The position numbers and the translations under genes were made by a program. From Lewinellaceae bacterium (GTDB lineage: Bacteria; Bacteroidota; Bacteroidia; Chitinophagales; Saprospiraceae): 64,000 nt of DNA. Position 1 is the first letter of the stretch. Each line of letters opens with the position of its first letter. The stretch covers positions 124,001 to 188,000 of the forward strand of contig JACJXZ010000017.1 in NCBI GenBank assembly GCA_020636375.1. The letters run 5' to 3'. Below the pieces are notes generated by a model. The model did no database searches. It was not told where the DNA came from and saw only the letters and a program-made list of their open reading frames with translations. Of this stretch, positions 1 to 10,900 are shown in pieces.

Positions 1-968
1 GGCCAGGCGGCATCCCGGGCGGCCTGGAGGCCGAAATCCGGGTAAGCGCCGGATCAGTTACCTACCGCAAGCTACAGGCTTCGGACGCCAGGTTTACCTG
101 CCGGCTGCTGAACGCCTGCGCCGAAAGTGGGCCAGGGCCCTGCATCCGGATCGACAGCCTTTCCGCCCGGATCTTCGGAGGCATTCCGGTGCGCGCCGCT
201 ATACGGCTGGATCAATTAGACAACCCCCGGCTTGTCCTGGCCCTTCAGCTGGATGCCCCGCTGCTGGAATTCAACCCCATGTTGCCGCCGGATAAGCTGC
301 GCCTGAACGGAGGGCAGCTGAAACTGGAGATGCGCTACGAAGGGCGGCTCGACGATTATTCAGAGCTGGGCGCCAACGCGCTCCGGGGCAATTGGCAGGG
401 CACAGCATCTGTAACCGGCGCCGGCGCCGACTACCTGCCCCGGCACTATGAATTCCGCCGCCTCGACGGCGCTTTCCATTTTGATGCCCAGGCCCTGATG
501 ATCGACAGCCTGGACCTCCTGTTGAACGGGAACCAGGCCAGAGCCAGGGGCCGCATCGAAGGGTTCCTGCCCTTCCTCTTCCATACGGAAGGGAAACTCC
601 GCGCCGTATTGAACCTCACTGCACCGGAACTGGACCTCAACCGCTTTCCGGCAGGCAAAAAAGGAGAGGTTCACCGAAGGGGACGCCCCTCCGGCCCGGC
701 CCGCGTCGCCCGCGCCCTGGAGGCGGCGCTGGCGTCGGTCGAAGGCAACCTTTCGGTGAAGGCGGAGAAACTCCTCTTCCAGGGCATGAGCCTGGATGAC
801 GTGGCTTTCGAGGGGCGCTTATTGCCAGCCTGCGAGGGGCAGGATAGCCCCAACGGCTGCGCACGGATCGGCCGGCTGTCCGCCCGGCTTTTCGGGACGG
901 CGCCTTTTCATGCCACCCTGGAGGTGACCAACCTGCAGGACCCCTTTTTGTCGCCGATGTGCAGGTGA
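1..968 (+). CDS. AsmA-like envelope protein, N-terminal part (partial, frameshifted)
   Basis: The frame is open from the window edge (codons begin at base 3), so the gene starts upstream. It encodes repeated amphipathic beta-strand segments of the AsmA/YhdP type, in which long periplasmic proteins bridge the envelope and are linked to lipid transport; that role is family knowledge. The frame stops with TGA at 966-968. The following frame (959-2215) continues the same protein: both parts contain a closely similar block ending in F/Y-x-Y-E-G-R. Adding one T to the T5 run at 945-949 joins the two into one frame. This half is therefore the front of a single gene broken by a one-base deletion or a base-calling error. 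The product is likely inner-membrane anchored, but the membrane segment would lie upstream of the window. Confidence 0.75.
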   Translation, partial: PGGIPGGLEAEIRVSAGSVTYRKLQASDARFTCRLLNACAESGPGPCIRIDSLSARIFGGIPVRAAIRLDQLDNPRLVLALQLDAPLLEFNPMLPPDKLRLNGGQLKLEMRYEGRLDDYSELGANALRGNWQGTASVTGAGADYLPRHYEFRRLDGAFHFDAQALMIDSLDLLLNGNQARARGRIEGFLPFLFHTEGKLRAVLNLTAPELDLNRFPAGKKGEVHRRGRPSGPARVARALEAALASVEGNLSVKAEKLLFQGMSLDDVAFEGRLLPACEGQDSPNGCARIGRLSARLFGTAPFHATLEVTNLQDPFLSPMCR

Positions 969-2215
969 ATATGCCGATGAAGGAACTGAACCGGATGTTT
1001 GCCCCCGGCCAGTTCCGCTTCGGCGGGGGCATGATTGCCGTCAACTTCCATTACGAAGGGCGGCCAAAAGGGCACTTCGATGTGGAAAATGCCCTGCTTG
1101 ACGCCAAACTGAGCGGGGAGGGGCACATCACGGACGGCGCCTTTGCCTACAAGCCGAGAGGATACCGGTTTGAAAAAGTGAATACCCGGTTTTCTTTCGA
1201 CGAGCAGGATCTGTTCATCAAAGAAATCCGGTTGCTGCTGAATGACAACGAGATGGAGGGCAACGGAAAATTCTATGGCTTCCTGCCCTTCCTCTTCCTT
1301 CCCGGCCGGGAGTTGGAGACCTCTCTGGAAGTAACCGCCCGGACGTTCGACCTGGGAAACTTCAAAGCGCCGCAGAAGTTCCTGCAGCCGTCGGCGGGCC
1401 GCCCCCAGGATTCGACTGTTGTGACCCGACTGGTCAATGCCGGGCTGGAAAAGATCAACGCGCGCCTCCAACTGCGGATCGATAGCGTCCGGTACCGCAA
1501 CTTCCGGGCCGCCAATGTGCAGGGTGAACTGGCGATGAAGCCCGGAGCCCTGCGTTTTGACGACACCCGGATGGACCTCTGCGACGGCGACTTCCGCCTG
1601 AGCGGCCGGATCGAAGGGCTGGAAGAAAACCGGCCGGACATCGACGTCCGGGTGGAGTTCCGCAATACTGATATCCGCCAGGTCTTCCGGTCTTTTGACA
1701 ATTTCGGCCAGCAGGACCTGACGTTCCAAAACATCAGAGGGCGGCTGGATGCGGATGTGCGGTTCAGCGCCCGCGCCAATGCCAATTACGACCTGCTCCC
1801 GGCTTCTATGAGGGGGCAGTTCGGCGTGAAGGTGCAAAACGGGGCGTTGATCAACCTCCCCGCCCTGGATTCTCTGCAGAACTTTCTCCTTCGGGGCCGG
1901 GGATTGTCCAACATCCAGTTCGCCACGCTGGAGAATGCCTTTGAATTGGAGGGACAGAACCTGCTGGTCGACCATTTTTTCGTCGCCTCCACCGCCTTGT
2001 CTTTTGGCGTGGAAGGCCGCTATGCTCTCGGCGAAGGTTCAGATACCGACCTCCTGTTCGAAGTGCCGGTGGCCAACCTGTTCTGGCAAGGCAAAGAGGT
2101 GGACGCGCTGGAAAAGCTGCACCGCAAGAAACGCGGGCCGGCGATCCTGCTCCGCGCCACGGAAAAAGAAGAGGGCGGGCTGAATTTTAAATGGGTGCTG
2201 TCGAAGGGGAAGTAA
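959..2215 (+). CDS. AsmA-like envelope protein, C-terminal part (after frameshift)
   Basis: This 418-codon frame contains the conserved C-terminal region of AsmA-like proteins, with long alternating polar and hydrophobic strands and a segment resembling the AsmA_2 domain near residues 230-390. It has no signal peptide or membrane helix of its own. The only available starts near its beginning are internal (GTG at 959), which supports its being the continuation of the preceding frame rather than an independent gene. The protein ends in Ser-Lys-Gly-Lys just before the convergent secreted-protein gene, with a 17-bp gap. If the T5 run at 945-949 is truly five bases in the genome, the gene is inactive or makes a truncated product. 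A -1 ribosomal slip could in theory restore it, but no strong slippery heptamer or downstream structure was recognised. Confidence 0.75.
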   Translation: MQVNMPMKELNRMFAPGQFRFGGGMIAVNFHYEGRPKGHFDVENALLDAKLSGEGHITDGAFAYKPRGYRFEKVNTRFSFDEQDLFIKEIRLLLNDNEMEGNGKFYGFLPFLFLPGRELETSLEVTARTFDLGNFKAPQKFLQPSAGRPQDSTVVTRLVNAGLEKINARLQLRIDSVRYRNFRAANVQGELAMKPGALRFDDTRMDLCDGDFRLSGRIEGLEENRPDIDVRVEFRNTDIRQVFRSFDNFGQQDLTFQNIRGRLDADVRFSARANANYDLLPASMRGQFGVKVQNGALINLPALDSLQNFLLRGRGLSNIQFATLENAFELEGQNLLVDHFFVASTALSFGVEGRYALGEGSDTDLLFEVPVANLFWQGKEVDALEKLHRKKRGPAILLRATEKEEGGLNFKWVLSKGK

Positions 2216-2232
2216 TGCTGTTGGCAATACCC

Positions 2233-4551
2233 TCACCGCCCCTCCTCCTTATCCTGTATCAGAATAATATGCCGGCTTTTCTCCCCTACGTTTACCGTGC
2301 TGCTCTCCGGGTCAATCTCCAGGATGAGGTAGCGCGCCCCCCGGGCCTCGTTGTCCAGGATATCGGCTTCGATCACTCCGGGGCCTTCATTTTCCCCTCC
2401 GAAGGAAACGGAAGTATTGGCCAGTACGTAGTCCTCTCCTTCCTTTGCGCTGGAGGGCGCGATCACTCTGACTCTGGCCTCGCCGGACAACCTGCCCGGC
2501 TTTTCGGCAATCAATTCGATATTCATCTTCCCGGTGCCTTCCTTTACAACGGAGTTGGCCTCGGCGAAGCTGACCGCCGGGGCCGTTTCCAGTTCGAATA
2601 CGGCTACCGACCCGCTGACCTCATGGGCGGCCAATACGTAAGCGGTGCCGGTAGGGCTGTCTTCCGGGGCGATATAGATAAGCCCTTCGGGACTGAGGTC
2701 GCCCCCCAGGCTGTCTACCGCCCGGGTATTGATGTACTGGACGAATTTCGGCGAAGCGGGCTTTTCGAGGGAGTACATCACCACCCCGCCAATTCGCTCC
2801 AGCGCGACAAACGCGAAGGGCACGCCGTTGAGTTCGGCAACCTTGACGCTGGCCGGCTCCGGCCCTTTGTCATCCGAACGGCTCTTGAAATCGTTGTCCT
2901 TATTCTGGGAGTTGAACAAAGGCCCGAATACGGGATCGGCGGCGGTGATCTGCTCCAGCGCGTTGCCACTGTCGTATACCAGCGCGCCGGTGGCGGCATC
3001 CCATATAGCAAAGGACCGCCCGCCGAAAGTGTGGAGTTCTTCAAATTGGCCGTCGCCGTCAACGTCGCCGGTGGCGCTGCTCACCCGCAGGCGGCCCAGC
3101 AAGGCATCATCCCGGAGCAAGGCGGCACCAGGAAAGAACCGTTCATTCAGGACGATCTTTTTATCCTTCACCCGGTATTCTTCCGTGAACCCTTCGTAGT
3201 CGCGGGCGTCGCCCTCATTGGCCGTGATCAGATAAGGCTTGCCCCCTGCTGTAAAAAAGTCGATCGCATCCGGTTGGTACATGCCTTTGATGGGCCAGTT
3301 GGCGAAGAAAATGCCGCCAGAGCTGTTGGAAACGTCCAGCGTCAGGCCCTCCGCCGACCAGTCCTTGTACCCCAGAGGAATAATGGCCGATATTTCCGGC
3401 ACCGTAAGGTCGGCCACGGCCAGCGCATTGTTTTCCTGGCAGGTGATGTATGCCGTCGTGCCATCATCGGAAACGGCGATGTATTCAGGTTCGAGATCCT
3501 GGGCAACGGTGGCGCCCGGCCCGTAGATGCGCACCCCCTGTGCTGCCAGCTCGTCCCGGTATCCGTTAAAAGCGGTGAAGTCCAGGGTTGTGGTGACCGG
3601 GCTGGCAATCCCCCCGCTGATGTCTATGATGCTGACCGACCCTTCGGGGTCGACCCTGTAATCATCGCTGGGTTCGCCCTCATTGGCCGTCAGGACCTTG
3701 TTGCCGTCCGGCGAAAAAACGATCATATCAGGCATGGCCCCAACGGTGGCGGCGCTGATAAATATACCGTTGACATCCAGAAAAGCCACCCTGCCCGGAT
3801 CGGTACCTTCGACGCCCTGAATCGCTACGGCTACGATCCCATTCCGGACGGCGACAGAGTTGATGCGCCCGCCGAACACATCCAGGTGCACGCTCCTGAT
3901 CTCCTTTATCCGCGCCGGGTCGCTGAAATCGAGTATCATCAGTTTATTCTCGCTGGAATTGGTCACGAACAAGCGGGAAGAAGCCGCGTCGTGGGCCACG
4001 ATCTCGGCAGAAGCCCCTTTTTCAAAAAAGTAACTGCCGGCATGAGACAACCTGGCCCGGATAGCCGGCGGCGGCGACGGCGGCTGCATATCCTTATCCT
4101 GGATCAACACGATATGCTGCGCCCTCTTGCCCGGAACGAGCCGGCCGTCTTCCGGCACGACGATCTCCAGGACGAGGTAACGGCCGCCAACGACGCCGTT
4201 CTTCAGAATGTCGAGACTTACCTGAAGCGCTTTCGGCCCGCCTTCCGCGAAGCGCAGCGACCGGTCCGCGATCGTATAATCGACGCCTTCTACGGCCGTA
4301 GACTCCGGAGCAGCCCGGACGGCAGCCGTGCCGGATGCCAGCCCGCCGGCCTCTGCCACCACCTGGATGTCAATCCTGCCGGCACCTTCCGGCACAATCG
4401 TACTGGACTCCGCAAAGCCGACAGCGACACGGGCCAGGGTATCCTGGAAGCAGCCTCTGCCCACCGCATGGCCGGCAAACAAGCCGGGCGATAAGAGTGC
4501 CAGCAAAGCGGCCAGCAGCATTGCTTTCGCATGAAGGTCATAACGTCTCAT
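2233..4551 (-). CDS. Secreted choice-of-anchor I beta-propeller protein with Calx-beta domains
   Basis: This 772-residue protein starts with a signal peptide (about residues 1-30). A Calx-beta repeat follows at roughly 45-150, then a choice-of-anchor I propeller at about 165-650, recognisable by phrases such as SPDGNKVLTANEGEPSDDY, EPEYIAVSDDG and NWPIKGMYQPDAIDFF. A second Calx-beta repeat at about 655-770 ends right at the stop. Choice-of-anchor I proteins are secreted or surface-anchored; some are annotated as phosphatase-like, but no catalytic activity can be assigned here. Unlike its neighbour it has no T9SS sorting domain or other anchor, so how it is retained or exported past the outer membrane is unclear. 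The order Calx-propeller-Calx copies the central cassette of the 2608-residue neighbour (4939-12765), which suggests it arose by internal duplication of that gene. Confidence 0.85.
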   Translation of the reverse strand: MRRYDLHAKAMLLAALLALLSPGLFAGHAVGRGCFQDTLARVAVGFAESSTIVPEGAGRIDIQVVAEAGGLASGTAAVRAAPESTAVEGVDYTIADRSLRFAEGGPKALQVSLDILKNGVVGGRYLVLEIVVPEDGRLVPGKRAQHIVLIQDKDMQPPSPPPAIRARLSHAGSYFFEKGASAEIVAHDAASSRLFVTNSSENKLMILDFSDPARIKEIRSVHLDVFGGRINSVAVRNGIVAVAIQGVEGTDPGRVAFLDVNGIFISAATVGAMPDMIVFSPDGNKVLTANEGEPSDDYRVDPEGSVSIIDISGGIASPVTTTLDFTAFNGYRDELAAQGVRIYGPGATVAQDLEPEYIAVSDDGTTAYITCQENNALAVADLTVPEISAIIPLGYKDWSAEGLTLDVSNSSGGIFFANWPIKGMYQPDAIDFFTAGGKPYLITANEGDARDYEGFTEEYRVKDKKIVLNERFFPGAALLRDDALLGRLRVSSATGDVDGDGQFEELHTFGGRSFAIWDAATGALVYDSGNALEQITAADPVFGPLFNSQNKDNDFKSRSDDKGPEPASVKVAELNGVPFAFVALERIGGVVMYSLEKPASPKFVQYINTRAVDSLGGDLSPEGLIYIAPEDSPTGTAYVLAAHEVSGSVAVFELETAPAVSFAEANSVVKEGTGKMNIELIAEKPGRLSGEARVRVIAPSSAKEGEDYVLANTSVSFGGENEGPGVIEADILDNEARGARYLILEIDPESSTVNVGEKSRHIILIQDKEEGR

Positions 4552-4743
4552 AGGTGAAATTTTGTGCCGCCTGAATGCGTGCAGGCGGACGATAGCCCTG
4601 ATCGGATGAAAGGGGAGAATACGTTTTGCCCGCCGGCCGGAAGAGGGGTAGTTTGGCCGGCCGGCCCGGAATGGAAATACGGAAAAAGAACAGATATGTT
4701 GCCTGAATATTCAGGGCGCGATTCCTTTTTGTACCCCTTGCTT

Positions 4744-4861
4744 GGATTTAGGCCCGTCCGGCCGGCCGGGTAAATCTTAGGCTATAGGTTTTAGGGGGGC
4801 AACCCAGGCCTAATCAGGCACTCAACAGGCGCCTAACGCCCAAAACCTAATGCCTAAATCC
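4744..4861. repeat. Imperfect palindrome in the intergenic region 4552-4938, with one copy of the CCCGTC/GCCGGGTAAA motif
   Basis: GGATTTAGG at 4744-4752 is matched by CCTAAATCC at 4853-4861, and the sequence between is rich in AGG(T/C)TTTAGG-like and CCTAA-like units that can pair. Immediately inside the left arm lies CCCGTC (4753-4758), a 6-base spacer, then GCCGGGTAAA (4765-4774), a motif found at four other intergenic sites. The rest of this 387-bp gap holds a small CCGCCTG/CAGGCGG hairpin near 4572-4592 and no gene that I can support. Confidence 0.5.
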
Positions 4862-4938
4862 TCCCAACACCGGAGGGGGCACAATTTAGCATCGCACCCC
4901 CTTCATGCTTCATGCCCCTGTTTCCGCCGCTGCCACGC

Positions 4939-7900
4939 TCATTCCACCACCAGCCGCTTCGACACCAACCCGCCGCCGCCAGCCAGCCGCACCAGATAGA
5001 TGCCCGCCGGCATGCCGGCCAGGGCGATCTCCTCCCGGTATTCGCCGGCCAGCGGAAAAACGCTGCGCTGGTAAACCAGCCGGCCAGCAGCATCGAATAC
5101 CTGAAGCCGGTAGATGGCTTCCTTAAGGTGGCGCAAACGCACAAAAGCCGCCCCGGAAGCAGGATTGGGGAATAATTCAAAACCCGCCGCTTCTTCCGCT
5201 TCTTCCGCCCCAACACAAACATCCACCTCGAAATTGAGCACTACCGGCGACTGGCAGCCAAACGCACTCACAACGACTGCCTCGACGCTGTAAATCGCCG
5301 GCGCGAACCCCGCAACGACAAAGGCATCCTGCGCTACGCCGTCAATGAGGAAAATATTGCCCGGGCCCGGGCTGAAAACGGTAATATCCCCCGAGCAGAT
5401 CGTCGTATCCTGCGGAAAGCCCAACACCGGTAAGGGGTGGAACACGACCTCCGCCGAACCGCCGCCGGTACAACCAAGGGCATCGGTAACCGTCACGCTG
5501 TAGGTGCCGCCGGCGGTAACGCTGATCGACTGCCCAACCTGCCCGTTGCTCCAGGAATAGGAAGAATAACCCGGGCCGGCATCCAGCATGACCATCTCCC
5601 CGACACAAGCGGAAATATCCCCGCCCAGGCCGACTGCCGGAGGAGGAACGATGGTAGCCAGCACGGTATCCATGGCCACACATCCACTCGGGGTAGTGGC
5701 CGATACGGTGTACATACCGGGCTCATTTACCGAAATGAAGGGCGATGTCTCCCCGGTAGACCAAAGGAACTCATCATAAACGCCGCTGACCTGCAAGGTG
5801 GCCTCCTCCCCTTCGCAGAAGGACACTTCGCCGGGCAAGGAAACGATGGGGCAGCTCAGCCGCAGGCCAAACAGGGCCACCGTCCCGCTTACCTTGTAAG
5901 CTACGGCCAGCAAAGGCCGCCCGGTAGGGCTGGCGGATGCCGGGATAAAAGAGATTCCCTCCGGGCTGAGATCCCCGCCAATACCATCCACCCTGCGGGT
6001 GTTGATGTACTGGATGAATTGCGGCGCAACAGGATTAGTGACCTCATAGACGATGATGCCGCCCACGCGCTCCAGTCCGATGAAGGCAAACTGCCGCCCG
6101 TCGACCTCGGCGACAACCACCGATTCCGGTTCCGGGCCTTTATCGGCAGAACGCCCCTTGAACTCGTTTTCCTCGTCATTGCTGTTGAACAGGGCACCGA
6201 AGCCGGGGTCAGCCGCAGTGATCTGCTCGAGGTCATTCCCGCTGTCGTAAATCACGCCTCCATTCAGCGTGCTCCGGATCGTGAAAGAACGGCCGCCGTA
6301 GGCGTGAAGCTCATCGTAATCTCCATCGCCATCCGTGTCGCCGGCGGCGCTGGTAATGCGCAGGCGCCCCAGAAGCGCGTCTTCCTTCAGATACTCAGCA
6401 TCGGGGAAGGCGGTGGGGTCAAGCACGACCTCGTCATCGCCTACCCGGAGCTCCTCGCTGAAGGCATCGTAGGCCCTGGCGTTGCCCTCGTTGGCGGTAA
6501 TGAGGTAGCCCACACCACCGACGGAGAAATAATCGATACCGTCAGGTTGATACATGCCCTTCACCGGCCAGTTGGCGAAAAAAACATCGCCGGACTCATC
6601 AGAGGCGTCGAAGGTGGTGCCCGGCCTTGTCCAGTCTTTGGTTCTCAACGGCCAGATGCCAGCTACTGTTCCTCCGATCAGATCGACCACTGCCAAAGCG
6701 TTGTTCTCCTGGCAGGTTACATAGGCGATCCTTCCGTCGTCGGAAATGGCGACGGACTCCGGTTCCAGGTCCTGAGCGACCGTGGCATTGGGGCCGAAAA
6801 TGCGCACGCCCTGCGCCTCCAGGCTGGCCTGCTGGCTGTTGAACGCCTCAAACCCCAGGGTCGCTACCGTAGCCCCGGCCACTCCTCCGCTGATGTCTAT
6901 GATGCTGACCGACCCTTCCGGATCGACGGAATAGTCGGCGCTGGGTTCTCCTTCGTTGGCCGTTACCAATTTGGACCCGTCGGGGGAAAAACACACCATT
7001 CCGGGCATTGCCCCAACCTGGACTTCATGGAGGAAAACGCCGTCGGCATCAAAGAACACCACTTTGCCGTTGTCCCCGGTATTGTGGCCGGGCACCGCGA
7101 CAGCTACCACGCCATCCCGGGCGGCCACGGAACCGGGGCCGGCACCGTAGGGGGCAATGGAAATGGTGTCTGCCAGCATAATATTGCCCGGAGTTGAATA
7201 GTCGAGAATCTCAACGAGGGCGGCCGCGGGATTGCTCACGAACAAGCGCCGGTTTTGTGCGTCGTACGCTACCATCTCCATCGCGGAGCTGTAGGGCGTG
7301 GAATAACTGCCCAGATAGTCCAGCTGCATATAAGGATCCGGCTGGGCGGCCGGCGGCGGATCATCGTTGTCCTTGATGAGCAGGATGTAGCGGCTGGTGT
7401 CGCCGACGATGACCGAAGAGCTGGCCGGATCGATCTCCAGGATGAGGTATCGCCCTCCGGGTTCCGCGTTGTCGGGAATATCGACCCGCAGCACCTGCGA
7501 TGCGCCGGCGCCGGCTTCGAAGGACACGGTATTGGAGGAAAGGACGAAATCTCCTCCTTCCCGTGCGGTAGAAGCGCCGGCTATCCTTATGACGGCCTCT
7601 CCGCTGAGCACGCCTGCCCGGCCGACCGCCAGCTCGATCTCCACTTCGCCCGCGCCTTCTTCCACCACAGCGCCGGATCGGGCAAAGCCGGCTGTGGCTG
7701 CGGTGTTCACTTCAAAAACGGCAACGCTGCCGCTGGCTTCGTGCGAGGCCAGGACATAGGGCTTCCCGGTGGGGCTATCCTCCGAAGCGACATAGATAAT
7801 ATCTTCGGGGCTGCGGTCGCCGCCCAGCCCGTTGGCGGTGCGGGTATTGACGTACTGGACAAATTCCGGAGCCGCCGGGTCGGCAAGGCTGTACATCACA

Positions 7901-10900
7901 ATCCCTCCTATGCGCTCCAGCCCGATGAAGGCATAGGGCCTGCCGCCAATCTCGGCAACGACTACCGCTTCCGGCTCCGGGCCTCTGTCATCGGAACGGT
8001 TTTTAAGCTCGTTTCCGGCATAATCGGCATTGAAAACAGAACCGAAAACAGGATCGGCGGCGGTGACCTGCTCCAGGCTGTTGCCGCTGTCATACACCAG
8101 CGTGCCGGCCGTGGCGTCCCAGATCGAAAAGGAGCGGCCGCCGAAAGCGTACAGCTCATCATAATCGCCATCGCCGTCGGTATCGCCGGCAGCCCGGCTG
8201 ACCCGCAGGCGGCCGAGCAGGACGTTCTCCTTCAGGTATTCGGCATCGGGGAAAGCCCCGGGGTCGAGTACGGCTGCATCGTCGCCGACGCGTATTTCTT
8301 CGCTGAAACCTCCGTAATCGCGGGGATCGCCTTCGTTGGCAGTGATCAGGTAGGCCCGCCCCCCGGCAGTGAAGTAATCGATAGCATCCGGCTGATACAT
8401 GCCCCGGACCGGCCAGTTGGCGAGGAAAATGTCGCCGGAACGGTCCGAGGCATCCAGGGTGGCGCCTTCGGCCGACCAGTCTTTATGTCCCAAAGGAAGG
8501 ATGGCCCTGATCTCCGGCACGGTGAGGTCGGCCACGGCCAGGGCGTTGTTCTCCTGGCAGGTGATGTAGGCCGTAGCGCCATCATCGGAAATAGCGATGT
8601 GTTCCGGCTCCAGGTCCTGAGCTACCGTAGCGCCGGGCCCGAACAGGCGGATGCCCTGCGCGGCCAGGTCCGCCCGCTGCGCATTGAATGCCGTAAAACC
8701 CAGGGTAGTGACAACCGGGTTTAGAACCCCTCCGCTGATATCCACAATGCTGGCCGAACCTTCCGGGTCGATGGCGTAATCATCGCTGGGTTCCCCCTCG
8801 TCGGCCGTCAGCACCTTCGTCCCGTCCGGCGAGAACAGGAGCATGCCGGGAAGGACGCCGACGGTTGCCGAGCTGATGAAGCCGCCGTTTGCATCCAGAA
8901 AAACTACCTGGCCAGGGTTGGTGGCGATATCGCCCTGAAGGGCGACGGCCACGATACCGTCGTGGAAGTCGACAGCACGAATCGCTCCCCCGTACGCATC
9001 GAGATTGATCCGGGCAACGACCTGAATACTCGCCGGATTGCTGAAATTAAGGACCTCCAGGTTGTTCTCGCCGGGATTGGCGACGTACAAGCGGGACGTG
9101 CCGGGGGCGTACGCGATGGCCCCGGCGGAAGCGCCGGCCGGAAAAGCAAAACTGCCGACAGGAGACAATAAGGCCCTGGGGCTATCCTGCGGCGCCGGCG
9201 GGGCGTCGTCCGTATCCTGGATCAGAACGATATGGCGGTTTTTGCTTCCCGTTGTAAGCTGGCTGCCATCCGGCCGTTCGAGTTCGAGGATGAGATATCG
9301 CCCGCCCCTGGCGTCATTATCCAGGATGTTCAGAACAGCCACCTGGGGCGCCGACGTATTTTCCGGAAAGGACAGGGTGGTGCTGGCCAGCGTGAAGTCT
9401 TCCCCTTCTACAGCGGTGGAAGCGCTGATGATGCTGACCGCAACTTCTCCCGCCAACGCTCCTTCTACCTCAACCCGTACTTCAACCTCCAGCCGGCCGC
9501 TCCCCTCGGGAACGATGGTACTGGAGGCAGTAAAGGCGACGGCCGGGCCGGTACCGATTTCGAAGATGGCCAGGGTCCCGCTGGCCTTATGCCCGACAGC
9601 CAGCATGGCCTTCCCATTGGGGCTGTCATCGGCAGCAATAAAAACAATGCTCTCCGGGCCGAGGTCCCCACTGGGGAAAAAGAGGTTGCGGGTGTTGATG
9701 TATTGCACGTACTTCGGCGCCGCCGGATCGCTCAGTTCAAATACCATAACGCCGCCAATGGGTTCCATAGCGACAAAAGCGTGAGGCACGCCATTGACCA
9801 GGCCTACTGCGACGGATTTCGGCTCGGGCCCTTTCTCGTCGGAACGCCCCTTGGCTCTATTCTCATCATCGGCGGTGTTGAAGAGCGGCCCGAAGTCCGG
9901 GTCATTGGCGATGGCCATTTCCAGGCTGCCGCCGCTGTCGTACACCAGGCTGCCGGTGCTGGCGTTCCAGATGGAATAGGAGCGGCCGCCGAAAGCGTAC
10001 AGCTCATCGTAATCTCCATCGCCGTCCGGGTCGCCATGAGTGCCGGCCACGTGCAGGCGGCCGAGCAAGGCGTCATCCTGAAGATAGGCACCATGAGGGA
10101 AAACAGTGGGATCGAGGGCGATATCGCCCACCCTGACGGCTTCGCTGAAGGCATCGTAATCGCGGGCATCCCCTTCGTTGGCCGTGATGAGGTAAGCCTG
10201 CCCGCTGACGGTGAAGTAATCGATGCCGCCAGGCTGATACATGCCTTTGACCGGCCAGTTGGCGAAGAAGATATCCGGCGACTGGTCCGAGGCGTCGAAG
10301 AGCACCCCTTCTTCCGACCAGTCCTTGAAGCCAAACGGCAGGATGTCCGTGGCGGTTGCCGTTTCCAGGTCCACCACGATCAGGGCGTTGTTTTCCTGGC
10401 AAACCACAAAGGCCGTAGCGCCATCATCGGAAATGGCGACATGCTCCGGCTCCAGGTCCTGCGCTACCGTAGCGCCCGGGCCGAACAGGCGCACTCCTTG
10501 GGCAACCAGGCTGGCGGAATCGGGGTTGAAGGCAGCAAAGCCCACGGCCGTCACATCCGAGTTCATCAAATTACCCACCCCCGGCGTAATGTCGATGATG
10601 CTCACCGATCCCTCCGGGTCAACCGCATAGTCACTGCCTGGCACCCCCTCATTGGCCACGACCAGCCGGCTGCCGTCGGGCGTGAAGGCGAGCATATCCG
10701 GCGATGCGCCCACCCTGACGGTGCTTTGCAGGAAGCCGTTGGTTTCAAAGAACAGCACGGCGCCATTATCCCCGGGTGCCGATGCTGCCATGGCCACTGC
10801 CACGATCCCGTCGTGAACGGCAATGGCACTGGCCCGCCCGTTAAACAATGCGGAGAGGTCGATGGAATTCACCGGTCCCAGGCTGGCCGGTGCGGAAAAA

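Noticed and set aside
941..970. Programmed -1 frameshifting in the AsmA-like gene
   Set aside because: The T5 run is short and neither a strong slippery heptamer nor a clear downstream hairpin was found; a sequencing error or mutation is simpler.
2191..4494. Long open frame (767 codons) on the plus strand
   Set aside because: It is antisense to the choice-of-anchor I gene, whose minus-strand frame has a signal peptide and recognisable domains; the plus frame has none.
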